Shown here: positions 8,370-19,762 of the stretch, one piece after another
Layout of the letters: every line of letters begins with the position of its first letter
Position numbering within the stretch: position 1 is the first letter of the stretch
From: Effusibacillus lacus
GTDB taxonomy: Bacteria; Bacillota; Bacilli; Tumebacillales; Effusibacillaceae
Reading direction: 5' to 3'
DNA: 64,000 bases
Assembly (NCBI RefSeq): GCF_002335525.1
Contig: NZ_BDUF01000022.1
Coordinates: 25,653-89,652, forward strand
Made by a program: the position numbers and the translations under genes
The notes under the pieces: generated by a model
Seen by the model: the letters and a program-made list of their open reading frames with translations, nothing else
The model's database searches: none
What the model was told of the DNA's origin: nothing

Positions 8370-9369
8370 ATTGCACTTTGAGAAGCCATTGACTGAACTT
8401 CGCGCAAAGATTGAGGAGCTCCGTAAGTTTACGGAGGAGAAGGGCATTGACTTCACCGACGAAATCGTCAAGTTGGAACGCAAGGCTGCCGAATTGGAGC
8501 AAACCATTTACGGGGAACTGACTCCCTGGCAGAAGGTTCAGATCGCCCGGCATGCCGACCGTCCTACCACTCTGGATTACATCCGAGGGATGTGTACCGA
8601 TTTCATTGAGATGCACGGAGATCGCACGTTTGGCGACGATCCTGCATTGGTCGGCGGTATCGCGAAGCTGGACGGGATTCCGGTTACGGTGCTCGGGCAC
8701 CAGAAAGGCCGGGATACGAAGGAGAACATCTACCGCCGGTTTGGCATGCCTGAGCCGGAAGGGTATCGGAAGGCGCTCCGTTTGATGAAACAGGCGGAAA
8801 AATTCGGTCGTCCGGTCATCTGTTTCATAGATACTCCAGGTGCTTACCCGGGAGTGGCGGCTGAAGAAAGAGGGCAAAGCGAGGCGATCGCCCGCAATTT
8901 GATTGAGATGGCCGGGCTTTCCGTGCCCATAGTGTGTGTGGTAACAGGAGAAGGCGGATCCGGCGGGGCGCTGGCTTTGGGTGTGGGGGATCGCATCTTC
9001 ATGCTGGAGCACGCGGTGTATTCGGTAATATCCCCGGAAGGAGCTGCCGCTCTCTTGTGGAAAGATGCTTCGCAGGCACAAAGGGCAGCTGAAACCATGC
9101 GCATTACCGCTCAAGATCTGGCTCGCTTCGGCATAGCGGACGGGATCATTGAAGAACCTATGGGGGGCGCCCAGAAGGATCCCGATTTTACCATTGCCAA
9201 AGTCAGGGAAAAAGTGGTGGCTGCCATTAGGGAGCTGCTTGAAGTACCGGTGGATGAGCTTGTGGAAGCCCGCTACCGAAAATATAAAGCAATCGGGCGG
9301 TTTCACGAGGAAGTTGCCGACAAGGCTGCCCTGAATTCGGATGTTGTTGAAAGCGAAAAGGTAATATAA
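8359..9369 (+). CDS. accA: Acetyl-CoA carboxylase carboxyltransferase subunit alpha
   Basis: Partner of AccD in the carboxyltransferase. 336 residues from ATG 8359, preceded by GGGAGGTG inside the end of accD; an in-frame start at 8332 lacks support. The N-terminal coiled segment ([14 protein letters not shown]) and the carboxyltransferase motifs [28 protein letters not shown] and [16 protein letters not shown] are all present, and the length is normal. A terminator closes the operon 4 bp after the stop. Confidence 0.97.
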   Translation: MANELHFEKPLTELRAKIEELRKFTEEKGIDFTDEIVKLERKAAELEQTIYGELTPWQKVQIARHADRPTTLDYIRGMCTDFIEMHGDRTFGDDPALVGGIAKLDGIPVTVLGHQKGRDTKENIYRRFGMPEPEGYRKALRLMKQAEKFGRPVICFIDTPGAYPGVAAEERGQSEAIARNLIEMAGLSVPIVCVVTGEGGSGGALALGVGDRIFMLEHAVYSVISPEGAAALLWKDASQAQRAAETMRITAQDLARFGIADGIIEEPMGGAQKDPDFTIAKVREKVVAAIRELLEVPVDELVEARYRKYKAIGRFHEEVADKAALNSDVVESEKVI

Positions 9370-9372
9370 ACT

Positions 9373-9402
9373 AGGAGTGTGCCCTGATGGGCACCTCCTT
9401 TT
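9373..9402 (+). terminator. Terminator of the accDA operon
   Basis: AGGAG-T-GTGCCC pairs with GGGCAC-CTCCT around a TGAT loop (one bulged T), followed by TTTT. It separates accA from pfkA. Confidence 0.85.
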
Positions 9403-9550
9403 GCACTTGTTCAGGAAATTATAAGTTTTCAATGTAACAAGTTTTTCTTTATTTCCTCGTCGGGACTTATTTTGTCCCTGCGGGACATGAATCATTTCGT
9501 TTCAGCTTACTATTTTCTTCACTTTTGCCAGAAAATTTTGGGTACAATAG

Positions 9551-10531
<981 letters not shown>

Positions 10532-10552
10532 TTGTTCCTGTTGGAGGTTACT

Positions 10553-12307
10553 ATGAGGCGTACGAAAATTGTTTGTACAATTGGACCTGCGAGTGAGTCG
10601 GTCGAGGTGTTGACGCAACTGATTGAAAACGGCATGAATGTTGCACGGCTTAATTTTTCACACGGAACTTATGAGGAACATGCTGCCCGCATCCGGAATA
10701 TTCGGGAGGCGTCCCGGATTGTGGGGAAGATGGTGGCCATCCTTCTGGACATCAAAGGCCCCAAAATCAGGACCGGCATGATTGAGAATGACCAGACGGA
10801 ACTGAAAACGGGAGCCATGATCACGCTTACCGCCGAGGATGTTCTGGGCACTGCCGAACGGGTATCCATATCCTACAAAGGATTGCCGGAAGATGTAAAA
10901 CCCGGTTCCCGGCTGTTGATTGATGACGGCTTGATCGGCCTGGTTGTGGAGAAAGTGGAAGGCGCCGACATTTTATGCAGGGTGGTAAATGGCGGCATTC
11001 TGAAAAATCGCAAGGGCATCAACGCACCCGGTGTGAAGCTGCGAATTCCCAGTGTGACGGAAAAAGACATTGCCGACATCAAATTCGGGGTCGATCAGGG
11101 GGTTGACATGATCGCCGCATCCTTTGTCCGTAAGGCGGGCGACGTCTTGGATGTAAGGCGGGTTCTGGAAGAGAAAAATGCAGACCTGGACATAATTGCC
11201 AAAATTGAGGCGGAAGAAGCCCTTGATCAGTTGGATGAAATCCTGAAAGTGGCGGACGGCCTTATGGTGGCCCGCGGTGATTTGGGGGTTGAAATTGCGA
11301 CTGAAGAAGTTCCCCTTTGGCAAAAAGTCATGATAGAGAAAGCCAATCGGGCGGGAAAACCGGTAATTACCGCCACGCAGATGCTTGACTCCATGGAACG
11401 CAATCCCCGTCCTACAAGGGCGGAAGCCAGTGATGTCGCCAACGCCATCTTTGACGGCACGGATGCCATCATGCTGTCCGGGGAGACTGCCGCCGGCAAA
11501 TATCCGGTACAAGCGGTCGAAACGATGGCCAGGATTGCGGAGAGGGCAGAACGGGCGCTGCGGGAAGACCATATTCCTGCAAAAAAGCGCGGCTGGGAAG
11601 GAACCCACACGGTGACAGACGCATTGTCACAAGCGGTGGCTACGATTGCAAAGGATTTGGAGGCCAAAGCGATTGTAACTCCTACACAAAGCGGACATAC
11701 CGCCCGAATGGTGTCCAAGCACCGTCCGGAAGCGGTTATTATTGCAGTCACCCCCCGGGAGGATGTGGCTCGAAGACTTTTGCTCTCGCATGGCGTCTAC
11801 CCGGTCGTTGTAAAAGAGACAGGCACCACGGACGAAATGCTTGAGGTGGCAGTCGAAGGAGCGCTCAAATCCGGCATGGTGAAACACGGGGATCTGGTGG
11901 TCATCACAGCAGGCGTGCCAGTGGGGACACCGGGCACCACGAACCTGTTGAAAGTTCATACTATCAGTGACGTAATTGCCCGCGGACAGGGTATCGGCCA
12001 ACAGGCTGTTACCGGAAGAGTGGTAAGCGGGAAACGGACGGAGGATGTGCTGCGCCGGATCCGGCAGGGGGATATTCTGGTTATGCCGGGAACAGATGCG
12101 GATGCCGTACCTGCCATGGAGAAAGCGGCTGCCGTTATAACAGAGGAAGGCGGGCTGACCTCGCATGCGGCCGTTGTGGGTCTGAGCCTGGGAATTCCCG
12201 TGATTGTCGGTGTGGAGAAAGCTGTCAATTTGTTGGAAAACGGGGCCATTGTTACGGTCGATCCGGTTTCCGGACTGATATACAAAGGTCAGGCCCAGAT
12301 CTTGTAG
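10553..12307 (+). CDS. pyk: Pyruvate kinase with C-terminal PEP-utiliser domain
   Basis: Makes pyruvate and ATP from phosphoenolpyruvate and ADP. 584 residues from ATG 10553 (TTGGAGGTTACT upstream). The barrel motifs [25 protein letters not shown] and [10 protein letters not shown] are intact. Beyond the regular C domain (to about residue 475) is an extra 105-residue segment with the histidine-containing motif [21 protein letters not shown], homologous to the phosphohistidine domain of PEP-utilising enzymes. This extension is known from Geobacillus and Bacillus pyruvate kinases and is thought to be structural or regulatory. Confidence 0.98.
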   Translation: MRRTKIVCTIGPASESVEVLTQLIENGMNVARLNFSHGTYEEHAARIRNIREASRIVGKMVAILLDIKGPKIRTGMIENDQTELKTGAMITLTAEDVLGTAERVSISYKGLPEDVKPGSRLLIDDGLIGLVVEKVEGADILCRVVNGGILKNRKGINAPGVKLRIPSVTEKDIADIKFGVDQGVDMIAASFVRKAGDVLDVRRVLEEKNADLDIIAKIEAEEALDQLDEILKVADGLMVARGDLGVEIATEEVPLWQKVMIEKANRAGKPVITATQMLDSMERNPRPTRAEASDVANAIFDGTDAIMLSGETAAGKYPVQAVETMARIAERAERALREDHIPAKKRGWEGTHTVTDALSQAVATIAKDLEAKAIVTPTQSGHTARMVSKHRPEAVIIAVTPREDVARRLLLSHGVYPVVVKETGTTDEMLEVAVEGALKSGMVKHGDLVVITAGVPVGTPGTTNLLKVHTISDVIARGQGIGQQAVTGRVVSGKRTEDVLRRIRQGDILVMPGTDADAVPAMEKAAAVITEEGGLTSHAAVVGLSLGIPVIVGVEKAVNLLENGAIVTVDPVSGLIYKGQAQIL

Positions 12308-12347
12308 ACTGCGGCGTGTAAATGCAATTAGCGGGGAGAGGGCTTCA

Positions 12348-12773
12348 ATGGAGAGCAAATGGCATGAAATCGAATTGCGGGTGCGCTACTCGGAAACAGA
12401 TGCGATGCAGGTGGTGTATCATGCAAATTATCTCAATTGGTTCGAAATTGGCCGAACGGAAATGATGCGGAATACCGGAGCCCCCTACCGGGAATTGGAA
12501 GAGGCAGGCATACTGCTGCCTGTCATAGAAGCCAGGGCCTTTTACCATTCGCCTGCCCGGTATGACGATTTGATCATTATCAGGACACGTTTGACGGAAG
12601 CTCGTGTGAAAGTAAAATTTGAATACGAAATTGTCCGCCAATCGGACGCTCAATTGTTGGTGAACGGATATACGGTTCACGCGTGGGTCAACCGGGACAT
12701 GAAACCCATTCAGTTAAGGAAAGCGGCACCTGAGATCTATAACGCAATACTGGGTTTCCTGACAGAAAACTAG
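12348..12773 (+). CDS. Hot-dog acyl-CoA thioesterase, YbgC/FadM type
   Basis: 141 residues from ATG 12348 with GGGGAGAGGG upstream. The N-terminal RVRYSETDAMQVVYHANYLNWFEIGRTEMMR carries the YbgC/4-hydroxybenzoyl-CoA thioesterase signature, with the catalytic Asp in the TDAM segment. It is a single-domain cytosolic enzyme of normal length that hydrolyses short or medium acyl-CoA esters; the physiological substrate cannot be read from sequence. It follows pyk by 40 bp and may share its transcript. Confidence 0.88.
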   Translation: MESKWHEIELRVRYSETDAMQVVYHANYLNWFEIGRTEMMRNTGAPYRELEEAGILLPVIEARAFYHSPARYDDLIIIRTRLTEARVKVKFEYEIVRQSDAQLLVNGYTVHAWVNRDMKPIQLRKAAPEIYNAILGFLTEN

Positions 12774-12797
12774 AAGATCATTCTATGCAAAACCGCA

Positions 12798-12839
12798 GGG
12801 CTGTTCTCTTTTGTAAGCATCTACGTTTGAGAACAGCCC
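12798..12839. terminator. Convergent-gene hairpin
   Basis: A perfect 11-bp stem GGGCTGTTCTC/GAGAACAGCCC with a 20-nt loop lies between the thioesterase gene (+) and the chemoreceptor gene (-), which converge here. There is only a weak T-run on either side, so termination efficiency is uncertain. Confidence 0.55.
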
Positions 12840-12852
12840 CAAGCCATTTAAC

Positions 12853-14520
12853 CTATACTTTGAAGCGTGAAGCTGCAGCCTGCATGTGGCTGCCCGATTC
12901 GGCCAGGGACTGGGCGGCAGTGGACAGTTCTTCCATCGAGGCAAGCTGCTGTTGGGTGGTTGCCGCCACACTTGCCGTGTTGTCCGCCGTCTCTTCCACC
13001 AGCTTTGATATGTCGTCCATCGCGGAAGCAATCTGGGAACTGGCAGACGCCAATCTCTTTGAGGAAGCAATAATGGATTCGAAGTCGGTAAAAGCCGTTC
13101 GAATGCTGTTCTCAATTTGGATAAAGCTCTCATTGGCTTCATTTACTGTAAGAATGCCTTTATCAACCGCTTCTTTGCTGGAGCTGATCTCAGCTACGGT
13201 CAATTGGGTCTTCTGCAGGATTACCTGCACCAGGCTGCCGATTTGTTCAGCGGAGCGGGCAGATTGCTCCGCCAGTTTTCGCACTTCATCCGCCACAACG
13301 GCAAAACCTCTTCCGTGTTCGCCGGCACGGGCTGCTTCAATAGCCGCATTCAACGCCAACAGATTCGTCTGATTCGAGATATCAGAAATCAAACCGGTGA
13401 TTTCATTGATCTTTTCCGATTGCTCATCCAACTCCCTGATGACCGCCTGAATGTGGTCGACCTGGCCGGCGATAATGGACATGTTGTCCACTACGGAATC
13501 CATCTGCTTCTTGCCGGTGCCCGCCCATTCCACCGACTGCCTGATTTCCCGCTGAACATCTGAAATGACTCCGTCTATAGCCTGGACGTCTGTATTCAAA
13601 GCCTGAACGGAATGGAGCGTATGGCTGATTTTTTCCGATTGGTCCTGGGTGCTGTAAGATACGGTTTCGAAGGATGCGGAAATACTCTCGCTGGCCTTTG
13701 TCATCTGGATGCTTTGGGCACCCAGTTCCTGAGCCATTGAAGCAACAAGACTCGCCTGTTCATTGATTTCCTTTATTATTTCCCGCATGTTCCGGGACAT
13801 GGCGTTGAAGGACTCCGCCAATTGCCCAAGCTCGTCCGAGCGGTTTACTTGCAAGGAACTTCGCAAATCGCCGGAAGCGATCAATTCGGTTTGAACGGCC
13901 AACTGTTTGACAGGGGTGACGATCATGCGCGTAAGCAGGTACCATGCAAGGAAGCCGGTAACCAGAGACAATCCGAACAATATGTATTGAATTGTATGCA
14001 GCCTGGATTGCTTGGCCGCATTATCCGCTTCCATGATGGATACGATCTCAATCATTTTGTTCAGGAGAACCATGTTGTTGATTTCAACGGAACGAAGAGC
14101 GGTCCTGCGAGACTCCTCCGACTGGGCGGGGTCCGACACGGTCAGCAGCTGGTTTTGGAACTGTTTCCACTCGGGTTCCAGAGCCAGAAGTTTATCCCTG
14201 ACCACAGGGTTTTGAACACCGGGAAGATTCAGACTGGGGTCCCCGTTCAAAAGCCCCTCATGGTGCTTTTGGAAGAGGGAGATGGTGGAAGTCAACGCTT
14301 TACGCACCTCGGGATTATTGATATTCTGGTAAGCAGCAAATGCCTCTTTCCCCATTTTTTGCGACAACATCCGCTGTTTGCCGGCCACATTGATTTCCGC
14401 TGCATCGAACTTGAAGCTTTGCATAAAGTAAAAAAGGACAATTTGTCCAACCAGTGAAATGGCAATAAGGGACAGCAGTGTGATCCCAAGTTTGAACGAG
14501 ATCCGGTTGATCAATTTCAT
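12853..14520 (-). CDS. Methyl-accepting chemotaxis protein with PilJ-type sensor domain
   Basis: Membrane chemoreceptor of 555 residues. ATG 14520 is chosen because AAAGGAAG lies 6 bp upstream; ATG 14526 would abut that site. Layout: membrane helix at about 10-30, an extracytoplasmic type-IV-pili/nitrate-sensor-like domain with [11 protein letters not shown] near residue 45, a second helix around 185-205, HAMP, then a coiled-coil signalling domain with the tip motif [27 protein letters not shown] given here as two adjoining segments, [16 protein letters not shown] and [11 protein letters not shown]. No C-terminal pentapeptide for CheR/CheB docking is seen. It is a lone gene opposite to its neighbours; the ligand is unknown. 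Confidence 0.93.
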   Translation of the reverse strand: MKLINRISFKLGITLLSLIAISLVGQIVLFYFMQSFKFDAAEINVAGKQRMLSQKMGKEAFAAYQNINNPEVRKALTSTISLFQKHHEGLLNGDPSLNLPGVQNPVVRDKLLALEPEWKQFQNQLLTVSDPAQSEESRRTALRSVEINNMVLLNKMIEIVSIMEADNAAKQSRLHTIQYILFGLSLVTGFLAWYLLTRMIVTPVKQLAVQTELIASGDLRSSLQVNRSDELGQLAESFNAMSRNMREIIKEINEQASLVASMAQELGAQSIQMTKASESISASFETVSYSTQDQSEKISHTLHSVQALNTDVQAIDGVISDVQREIRQSVEWAGTGKKQMDSVVDNMSIIAGQVDHIQAVIRELDEQSEKINEITGLISDISNQTNLLALNAAIEAARAGEHGRGFAVVADEVRKLAEQSARSAEQIGSLVQVILQKTQLTVAEISSSKEAVDKGILTVNEANESFIQIENSIRTAFTDFESIIASSKRLASASSQIASAMDDISKLVEETADNTASVAATTQQQLASMEELSTAAQSLAESGSHMQAAASRFKV

Positions 14521-14655
14521 CCTCATCTTCCTTTCATGGCGAACACTTTACTAAAATATACCAAATTTAAACATAGTATATATACTATTCACAATAAAAA
14601 CATTAATCATTCATAATTCAGACAAAGACACATGTCTGAACCCGGAGGGATTCTG

Positions 14656-15051
14656 GTGTTTCGCATATTGCTGCTGCTCTTTATCCTAGTGCCAATCATT
14701 GAAATTTACCTGCTGATTCAGGTGGGAGAAGTCATCGGCGGATGGCAGACCGTACTGCTGGTTTTGCTGACAGGCTTGTTGGGAGCCTATCTGGCCAAAA
14801 CACAAGGACGGGCGGTCTGGTACCGCTTGCAGTCGGAATTGTCGATGGGAAGGCCCCCCGGTGATGCACTGCTGGACGGGGTATGTGTCCTGGCTGGCGG
14901 TGTGTTGCTGCTGACTCCCGGCTTTGCGACTGATATTCTGGGCTTGGTTCTGTTGTTGCCTCCCACAAGGGAACCAATCAAAAGGGTGCTCCGGCGATGG
15001 CTTGAAAAACAGTTGTCCAAAGGGACGTGGATCACCTTTCGCAGATGGTGA
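14656..15051 (+). CDS. fxsA: FxsA-family membrane protein
   Basis: 131 residues from GTG 14656, chosen because GGAGGG lies 6 bp upstream and the product then begins with the first membrane helix (FRILLLLFILVPIIEIYLLI). The ATG at 14632 would add eight unconserved residues. It has the FxsA pattern: helix 1, GGWQTVLLVLLTGLLGAYLAKTQG, then a GGVLLLTPGFATDILGLVLLLPP helical segment and a basic tail. Homologues (B. subtilis YtzA) lie near pyk. E. coli FxsA relieves F-plasmid exclusion of phage T7; the native role is unknown. Confidence 0.9.
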   Translation: MFRILLLLFILVPIIEIYLLIQVGEVIGGWQTVLLVLLTGLLGAYLAKTQGRAVWYRLQSELSMGRPPGDALLDGVCVLAGGVLLLTPGFATDILGLVLLLPPTREPIKRVLRRWLEKQLSKGTWITFRRW

Positions 15052-15129
15052 GCCTTTGGTGAAAAATTTCAGAGCGGCACTAGTCAAATAAAACAATATT
15101 ATGGTATTATTTTTTTGAGGTGATGGTTA

Positions 15130-15750
15130 TTGCAGGAAGAAAAGCGGAAATCCTTATTGTTTCTGGCGCTGTCCTTCGTTTTTGCCGTTTTGGCAGGTTT
15201 TTTGTTTCTTGAAAAGGTGAAAGCCGTAGAGGACCAGTTGGGTGATTCCATTCCGGTTTTGATAGCCAGGCAGCCGATTGCCGCAAGGACGCCGATTACA
15301 CCCGACATGCTTGAGGAAAAACTTATTCCCCGCAAATTTGTTTTTGACTCGTTGATAACGGGCCATGAGGAAGCGGCGGGGCATGTCTCACTGGTGCCGT
15401 TGCAGAAAGGAGACGTGGTGACGAAATCCATGTTAAAACAGATCTCTAAGGTAAACAGCGAAAATGTAAGGATAGTCAATCTGACACAATCCGAGCGGGT
15501 TCTCTTTGACGAAGAGCTGGATGCCGCCGACCGCGTGGATATCATTGTATCCTATACGGAAGCTGAAAAACCCGTAACCAAACTGCTGATGCAGGATATT
15601 CCCGTGGGGCGGGTGTCCGATGCCAAAGAACGTCCCAAGGCAATCGGGGTTGAACTGTCGGTCGAAGATGCGCAGAAACTGATATTCATGCAGAATTTTG
15701 CCCGGCAGATCCGAGTCCTGAAACACAATATTCAAAACCCTGCCAGATAG
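15130..15750 (+). CDS. CpaB/RcpC-like SAF-domain pilus assembly protein
   Basis: 206 residues from TTG 15130, preceded by GAGGTGATGG. One N-terminal membrane helix (LLFLALSFVFAVLAGFLFL, about 7-26) is followed by a SAF domain (PVLIARQPIAARTPITPDMLEEKLI) and an RcpC-like region. In tad systems CpaB sits outside the membrane and helps pilus assembly. First gene of the tad locus here, with a TATTAT -10-like element near 15104. The homology is weak at family level, but position and domain order support it. Confidence 0.8.
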   Translation: MQEEKRKSLLFLALSFVFAVLAGFLFLEKVKAVEDQLGDSIPVLIARQPIAARTPITPDMLEEKLIPRKFVFDSLITGHEEAAGHVSLVPLQKGDVVTKSMLKQISKVNSENVRIVNLTQSERVLFDEELDAADRVDIIVSYTEAEKPVTKLLMQDIPVGRVSDAKERPKAIGVELSVEDAQKLIFMQNFARQIRVLKHNIQNPAR

Positions 15751-15761
15751 GAGGGATTCGT

Positions 15762-16655
15762 TTGGCAAGAATCCGGATCCGACCGATGCTGGAACGCAAC
15801 GAAGAACCAAGTTCCCGCGGATTGGAATGGGGGAACCCGGGCGCCTCTTTGTTCCACCGGCGGACATTCAGCATGCAACTGCCTTCCATACAAGTTTTTT
15901 TCAGTGCCAAAGGGGGCAGCGGAACCACATTGCTTGCCTGCACTTACGCAAGTGCCCTGCGGCTGTTGGCTAATGTAAGGGTACTGTTGGTCGACATGGA
16001 TCTGAAGTATGGCGGAGTGGAGGCGTATATGGGCATCCGTTCCGACAGATCGATTTTCCATTTGAAACCGGTGTTGTCGGAGTTGACGGAAGTACATATC
16101 AGAAACATCACCCAGTTTGATCCCGTAAGCCAGGTTGAGATCCTTCCGAGTCCGGCAGACGCGGATCTCGCACAAGCCATTGAACCGCAAGAGGTTGTTG
16201 CTCTTCTGATGCACGCAAGAAAATTCTACGATGTCATCGTTGTGGATGCCGGCAGTGAAATGTCCCCCGTTTTGGCCGCCCTCTGTCATCAAGCCAATCA
16301 TATCCACTATGTGTTGACTCCTGACACTCCTTCCCTCCGTAGATACGCACAATCTGTCTCCCTGTTTGAAAAACATGGTATTCCTCTCGATAAGGTGGGT
16401 ACCGTCCTGAACCGGATCAGCCAGGTAAGTGAAATACAGCCTAAAGATTTGAAAGGCATCCGTGCCTTGCGGCTGGAGGGTACTGTTCGCGCTGATTTCC
16501 ACGCAATCCAGCCACAAGTAAATCTTTCGACACCCTTAATCGGCCAGATCAAGGACAAGAAAGCGCCCGTATATCTGAGAGACGTGGTTCGTCTGGTACA
16601 GGAACTGGCGGGGCAGGTGGATTCCAGTGCTGGACAATCTGGTCTCCCATTATAA
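15762..16655 (+). CDS. TadZ/CpaE-like MinD-family ATPase
   Basis: 297 residues from TTG 15762 (AGGAGGG upstream). A short N-terminal tail takes the place of the receiver-like domain of classical CpaE, then a ParA/MinD fold. The deviant Walker A is SAKGGSGTT (48-56): the signature Lys of the KGG triplet is kept, but the P-loop Lys of KGGxGKT is replaced by Thr. Later motifs include VLLVDMDLKYGG and DVIVVDAGSE. TadZ proteins localise the pilus machine at the cell pole. ATP hydrolysis is doubtful given the altered loop. The 3' end overlaps cpaF by 29 bp. Confidence 0.85.
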   Translation: MARIRIRPMLERNEEPSSRGLEWGNPGASLFHRRTFSMQLPSIQVFFSAKGGSGTTLLACTYASALRLLANVRVLLVDMDLKYGGVEAYMGIRSDRSIFHLKPVLSELTEVHIRNITQFDPVSQVEILPSPADADLAQAIEPQEVVALLMHARKFYDVIVVDAGSEMSPVLAALCHQANHIHYVLTPDTPSLRRYAQSVSLFEKHGIPLDKVGTVLNRISQVSEIQPKDLKGIRALRLEGTVRADFHAIQPQVNLSTPLIGQIKDKKAPVYLRDVVRLVQELAGQVDSSAGQSGLPL

Positions 16656-17883
16656 AAACCGGCTGCTGCAGGAAACAGAACTTGACAGGATCCAGAATTT
16701 GTCGGAACGGGACATGCGGTTGTCCATTATGAAAATGATCGAGCGATTCATCCAGGAAGAGAAGGTAATTCTCTCACGTTCCGACAAGGAGCATTTGATT
16801 GCCCGAATTCTGGATGATTCGGTCGGGTTTGGGCCGCTGGAAGCTTTTCTGCATGACGAAAGCATAACGGAGATCATGGTCAACGGACCGTTTGAGATTT
16901 TTGTCGAACGGGATGGAAAGCTTCACTTGACGGATTCCGCTTTTCGGGACGATGGCCACCTGCGGCATGTCATTGATCGAATGGTTGCCCCTGTCGGAAG
17001 GCGGGTTGACGAATATTCCCCGATGGTGGATGCGCGCCTGAAGGACGGCAGCCGTGTCAACGCAATTATTCCCCCCGTCAGCCTGCGCGGCCCGGTTCTG
17101 ACAATCCGTAAGTTTCGAAAGCAGCCTTTTTCCATCACGGATCTCCTGCAAAAAGGAACAATGGATTCCGCAATGGCCCGTTTCCTTGAAGGGGCGGTGC
17201 AGGCCAAACTTAACATTCTGCTATCGGGCGGGACTGGAAGCGGCAAGACCACGCTGCTGAACGTATTATCCTCGTATATTCCCCATGGAGAGCGGGTGAT
17301 CACCATTGAAGATTCGGCGGAACTGCGGCTCCAGGGACAACATGTGGTCAACCTGGAAACACGTCCCGAGAATGTGGAAGGACGTGGCGAAATTACAATC
17401 CGCCAACTGGTTCGCAATGCTTTGAGAATGCGTCCGGACAGGATTATTGTCGGTGAGGTCAGGGGGGATGAGGCCCTCGATATGCTTCAGGCAATGAACA
17501 CCGGGCACGAAGGATCATTGACCACGATTCATGCCAACAGCCCGCATGACGCTTTGGGGAGGTTGGAGGCCATGGTGCTGATGGGAGGGGTGTCTTTGCC
17601 GCCGGGGGTGATACGCCAATACATACTTAGCGCCATCGATCTGATCGTACAGATGGAGCGGTTCATGGACGGTCGGAGGAGAGTGGTTTCCATTGCAGAA
17701 GTCAGAAGTTGTCGGGAAGGACTTGAGATTCATGAACTGTTTGCATGGGAGAGAGCGGGAATGGGACCAGAGGGCAACTCCCTTGGACAGTTCCGGAGAA
17801 GTGACAAACCCCCGGTATGCCTAGAAAGGATCAAAAACAACGGAATCAGGCTGCAGGACCTATGGAGGCATTCCACATGCTGA
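16627..17883 (+). CDS. cpaF: CpaF/TadA secretion ATPase
   Basis: Hexameric motor that drives Flp pilin polymerisation. 418 residues from GTG 16627, lying inside the end of the TadZ gene. The N-terminal domain is followed by the Walker A GGTGSGKTTLLN (about residues 198-209), the Asp-box region ITIEDSAELRL, and Walker B/His-box segments MRPDRIIVGEVRGDEALD and HEGSLTTIHANSPHDAL. The C-terminus runs about 40 residues past the conserved core and overlaps tadB. Firm assignment to the TadA/CpaF clade rather than PilB. Confidence 0.95.
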   Translation: MLDNLVSHYKNRLLQETELDRIQNLSERDMRLSIMKMIERFIQEEKVILSRSDKEHLIARILDDSVGFGPLEAFLHDESITEIMVNGPFEIFVERDGKLHLTDSAFRDDGHLRHVIDRMVAPVGRRVDEYSPMVDARLKDGSRVNAIIPPVSLRGPVLTIRKFRKQPFSITDLLQKGTMDSAMARFLEGAVQAKLNILLSGGTGSGKTTLLNVLSSYIPHGERVITIEDSAELRLQGQHVVNLETRPENVEGRGEITIRQLVRNALRMRPDRIIVGEVRGDEALDMLQAMNTGHEGSLTTIHANSPHDALGRLEAMVLMGGVSLPPGVIRQYILSAIDLIVQMERFMDGRRRVVSIAEVRSCREGLEIHELFAWERAGMGPEGNSLGQFRRSDKPPVCLERIKNNGIRLQDLWRHSTC

Positions 17884-18803
17884 TAGCGCTGCTTGTTTTC
17901 TTGGCTGTATTCAGTTGTTTGTTATCCTTTGCCGGTTTTCGTTCCTATCGGCTTAAGAGAAGACGTCTTCGTACTGTTATCACCAACCTGTTCAACAGCG
18001 ATGACGCCCGAACCAACTGGCTGTTGCAGTTGGCTGGCCGCTTTGATCGGTCGAAAATCGGACAATCGGCAGCCCGGGAATTGGAACAAATGCATTTGAC
18101 CCTATCCGCATCCGATTATTATGCGCTTCTGTTGCTTGCCAATGTCTTATTCTTTTGGATCCTGCATTCTATTTTGGCTGTCCCGATTCTTATGGCGCTG
18201 TTGTTGGCTGTTGCAGCGGTGGCGGGAGGAAGGCGGCTGTTTTTTCAAGCCAGGAAGAACCGGTATGTCGATATGTTCAACCAACAGCTGCCCGAGGCAT
18301 GCCGATTGCTGGGCAATTCGCTGCGGGCCGGGCTGACTGTGACGCAAGGCATTCAACTGCTGGCAAAGGAACTGCCAAGTCCGTCGAAGCAAGAATTCCA
18401 GTTGATAAATAAGGAACTGGTATTGGGCAACGATCTCGGGCATGCGCTGGAATCCTTTCAGATCAGAATGAATACTCGGGAATGTCATCTGTTTGCCGGT
18501 GCGCTCTCGGTTCAAAGGCAAATGGGTGGAAACCTGTATGAAGTTTTGCACGACATGGCCCGGACTATGGAGGAACGGGCATTGGTGCAGCAGTCCATAA
18601 GGACGATGACGGCGGAAGCTAAGTCAATATCCTATTTGCTGCCTCTTATCCCTGTGATTCTGGTAGCCATGATCAATTTGCTGATTGACAATTTTCTGGT
18701 TCCTTTGCTGACAGTGCCGGGAATCCTGCTGACAGCGGCGTTTCTCCTTGTCCAAATTGCGGCGTTTGCCATTATAAAGAAAATATCAAACATTCAGGTG
18801 TGA
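17877..18803 (+). CDS. tadB: TadB inner-membrane platform protein
   Basis: 308 residues from ATG 17877, with GGAGG 8 bp upstream; in-frame ATGs at 17817 and 17862 are less well placed. Helices at the N-terminus (LIALLVFLAVFSCLLSFAGF), two around residues 80-120, then a cytoplasmic T2SSF (GspF-like) domain with GNSLRAGLTVTQGIQLLAKE and a C-terminal helix pair. With TadC it forms the membrane platform coupled to CpaF. It overlaps cpaF by 7 bp and adjoins tadC. Confidence 0.92.
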   Translation: MLIALLVFLAVFSCLLSFAGFRSYRLKRRRLRTVITNLFNSDDARTNWLLQLAGRFDRSKIGQSAARELEQMHLTLSASDYYALLLLANVLFFWILHSILAVPILMALLLAVAAVAGGRRLFFQARKNRYVDMFNQQLPEACRLLGNSLRAGLTVTQGIQLLAKELPSPSKQEFQLINKELVLGNDLGHALESFQIRMNTRECHLFAGALSVQRQMGGNLYEVLHDMARTMEERALVQQSIRTMTAEAKSISYLLPLIPVILVAMINLLIDNFLVPLLTVPGILLTAAFLLVQIAAFAIIKKISNIQV

Positions 18804-18805
18804 AA

Positions 18806-19738
18806 ATGGACTGGTTGTTGTATGTGTCAACTTTATTGTGCATGGGGCTTTTGCTGAAATCCATACACTCCTATACCCAATACCGTTTGGCGCATCGGAG
18901 GTTGCTGGCTTCCTTGGCCCGATGGAAAGAGTTGTCCGGCAGAACTCCGTCAAGCCGGTCGGGCCGTTGGACCCGATTGTTGATGGCCTGGGCGGACAAA
19001 TGCGTTGCAGTGGGCATCCGCTTTCCGTTTCCTGATACTTTGCAGGAAGTGGAGAGTCGTCTGGACCGTTCGGGCCGACCTTATGACTTGACGGTCGAAC
19101 GGTTTCTCGGGCTTAAGATTGTACTGACGGTAATGGGTCTTGCTATCGCATTGGCTTTCTGCATACTGGGACTTCCGTTTGCTCAATTGGGATTGGTGAT
19201 CCTGCCACTGGCCGGTTTTTTTGCCCCGGTCATAAAGCTGCGGGAGATTGCTCGTCACCGCCAGGAATCCATTTCCCGGGACATACCCGATTTTCTTGAC
19301 ATGATGAGCGTGACACTGCAGGCGGGAGCTACACTAGAACAGGCGCTGCGACAAGTCAGCCGGATATTTAAAGGACCTCTGCATGATGAACTTGAGAGGC
19401 TTGGTCGCGAAATCGAGTTGGGTGTGGGTCGTGAACAGGCATGGTTGCGCTTGTTGGAGCGCAATTCAGCGCAAGAATTGCAAAAGTTGGTCAATGCATT
19501 GACCCAGGGAAGCAGACTGGGAGTTCCTGTGGCGGCAACCTTCCGGCTGCAGGCTGAAGAAATCCGGCGCTTGCAGGTGGAAATGGTAAAGTCGAGAGCA
19601 GCCAAGGCCTCCCCGAAAATTACAACCGTGACAACGATAGTAATAGCACCGTCCGTTTTTATGATGATCATGGGGTTGTTGGTGCTGAACGTATTTTACA
19701 ATCCTTCGGGGCTTGGCATAGAAGGGTTGTTCAACTAA
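18806..19738 (+). CDS. tadC: TadC inner-membrane platform protein
   Basis: 310 residues from ATG 18806; AGGTG lies 5 bp upstream, and GTG 18800 is an alternative that would overlap the tadB stop. It has an N-terminal helix, a central helix pair (LKIVLTVMGLAIALAFCILG and FAQLGLVILPLAGFFAPVI), the T2SSF-domain motif MMSVTLQAGATLEQALRQV, and a C-terminal helix (IVIAPSVFMMIMGLLVLNV). Partner of TadB. Confidence 0.92.
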   Translation: MDWLLYVSTLLCMGLLLKSIHSYTQYRLAHRRLLASLARWKELSGRTPSSRSGRWTRLLMAWADKCVAVGIRFPFPDTLQEVESRLDRSGRPYDLTVERFLGLKIVLTVMGLAIALAFCILGLPFAQLGLVILPLAGFFAPVIKLREIARHRQESISRDIPDFLDMMSVTLQAGATLEQALRQVSRIFKGPLHDELERLGREIELGVGREQAWLRLLERNSAQELQKLVNALTQGSRLGVPVAATFRLQAEEIRRLQVEMVKSRAAKASPKITTVTTIVIAPSVFMMIMGLLVLNVFYNPSGLGIEGLFN

Positions 19739-19762
19739 CCGAATAGGAACGGAGGAATTCTT

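Noticed and set aside
9462..9486. GGGAC-GTCCC-GGGAC alternating hairpins upstream of pfkA, considered as a riboswitch
   Set aside because: They lie upstream of the likely pfkA -10 at 9543, so would not be in that transcript, and there is no larger conserved structure.
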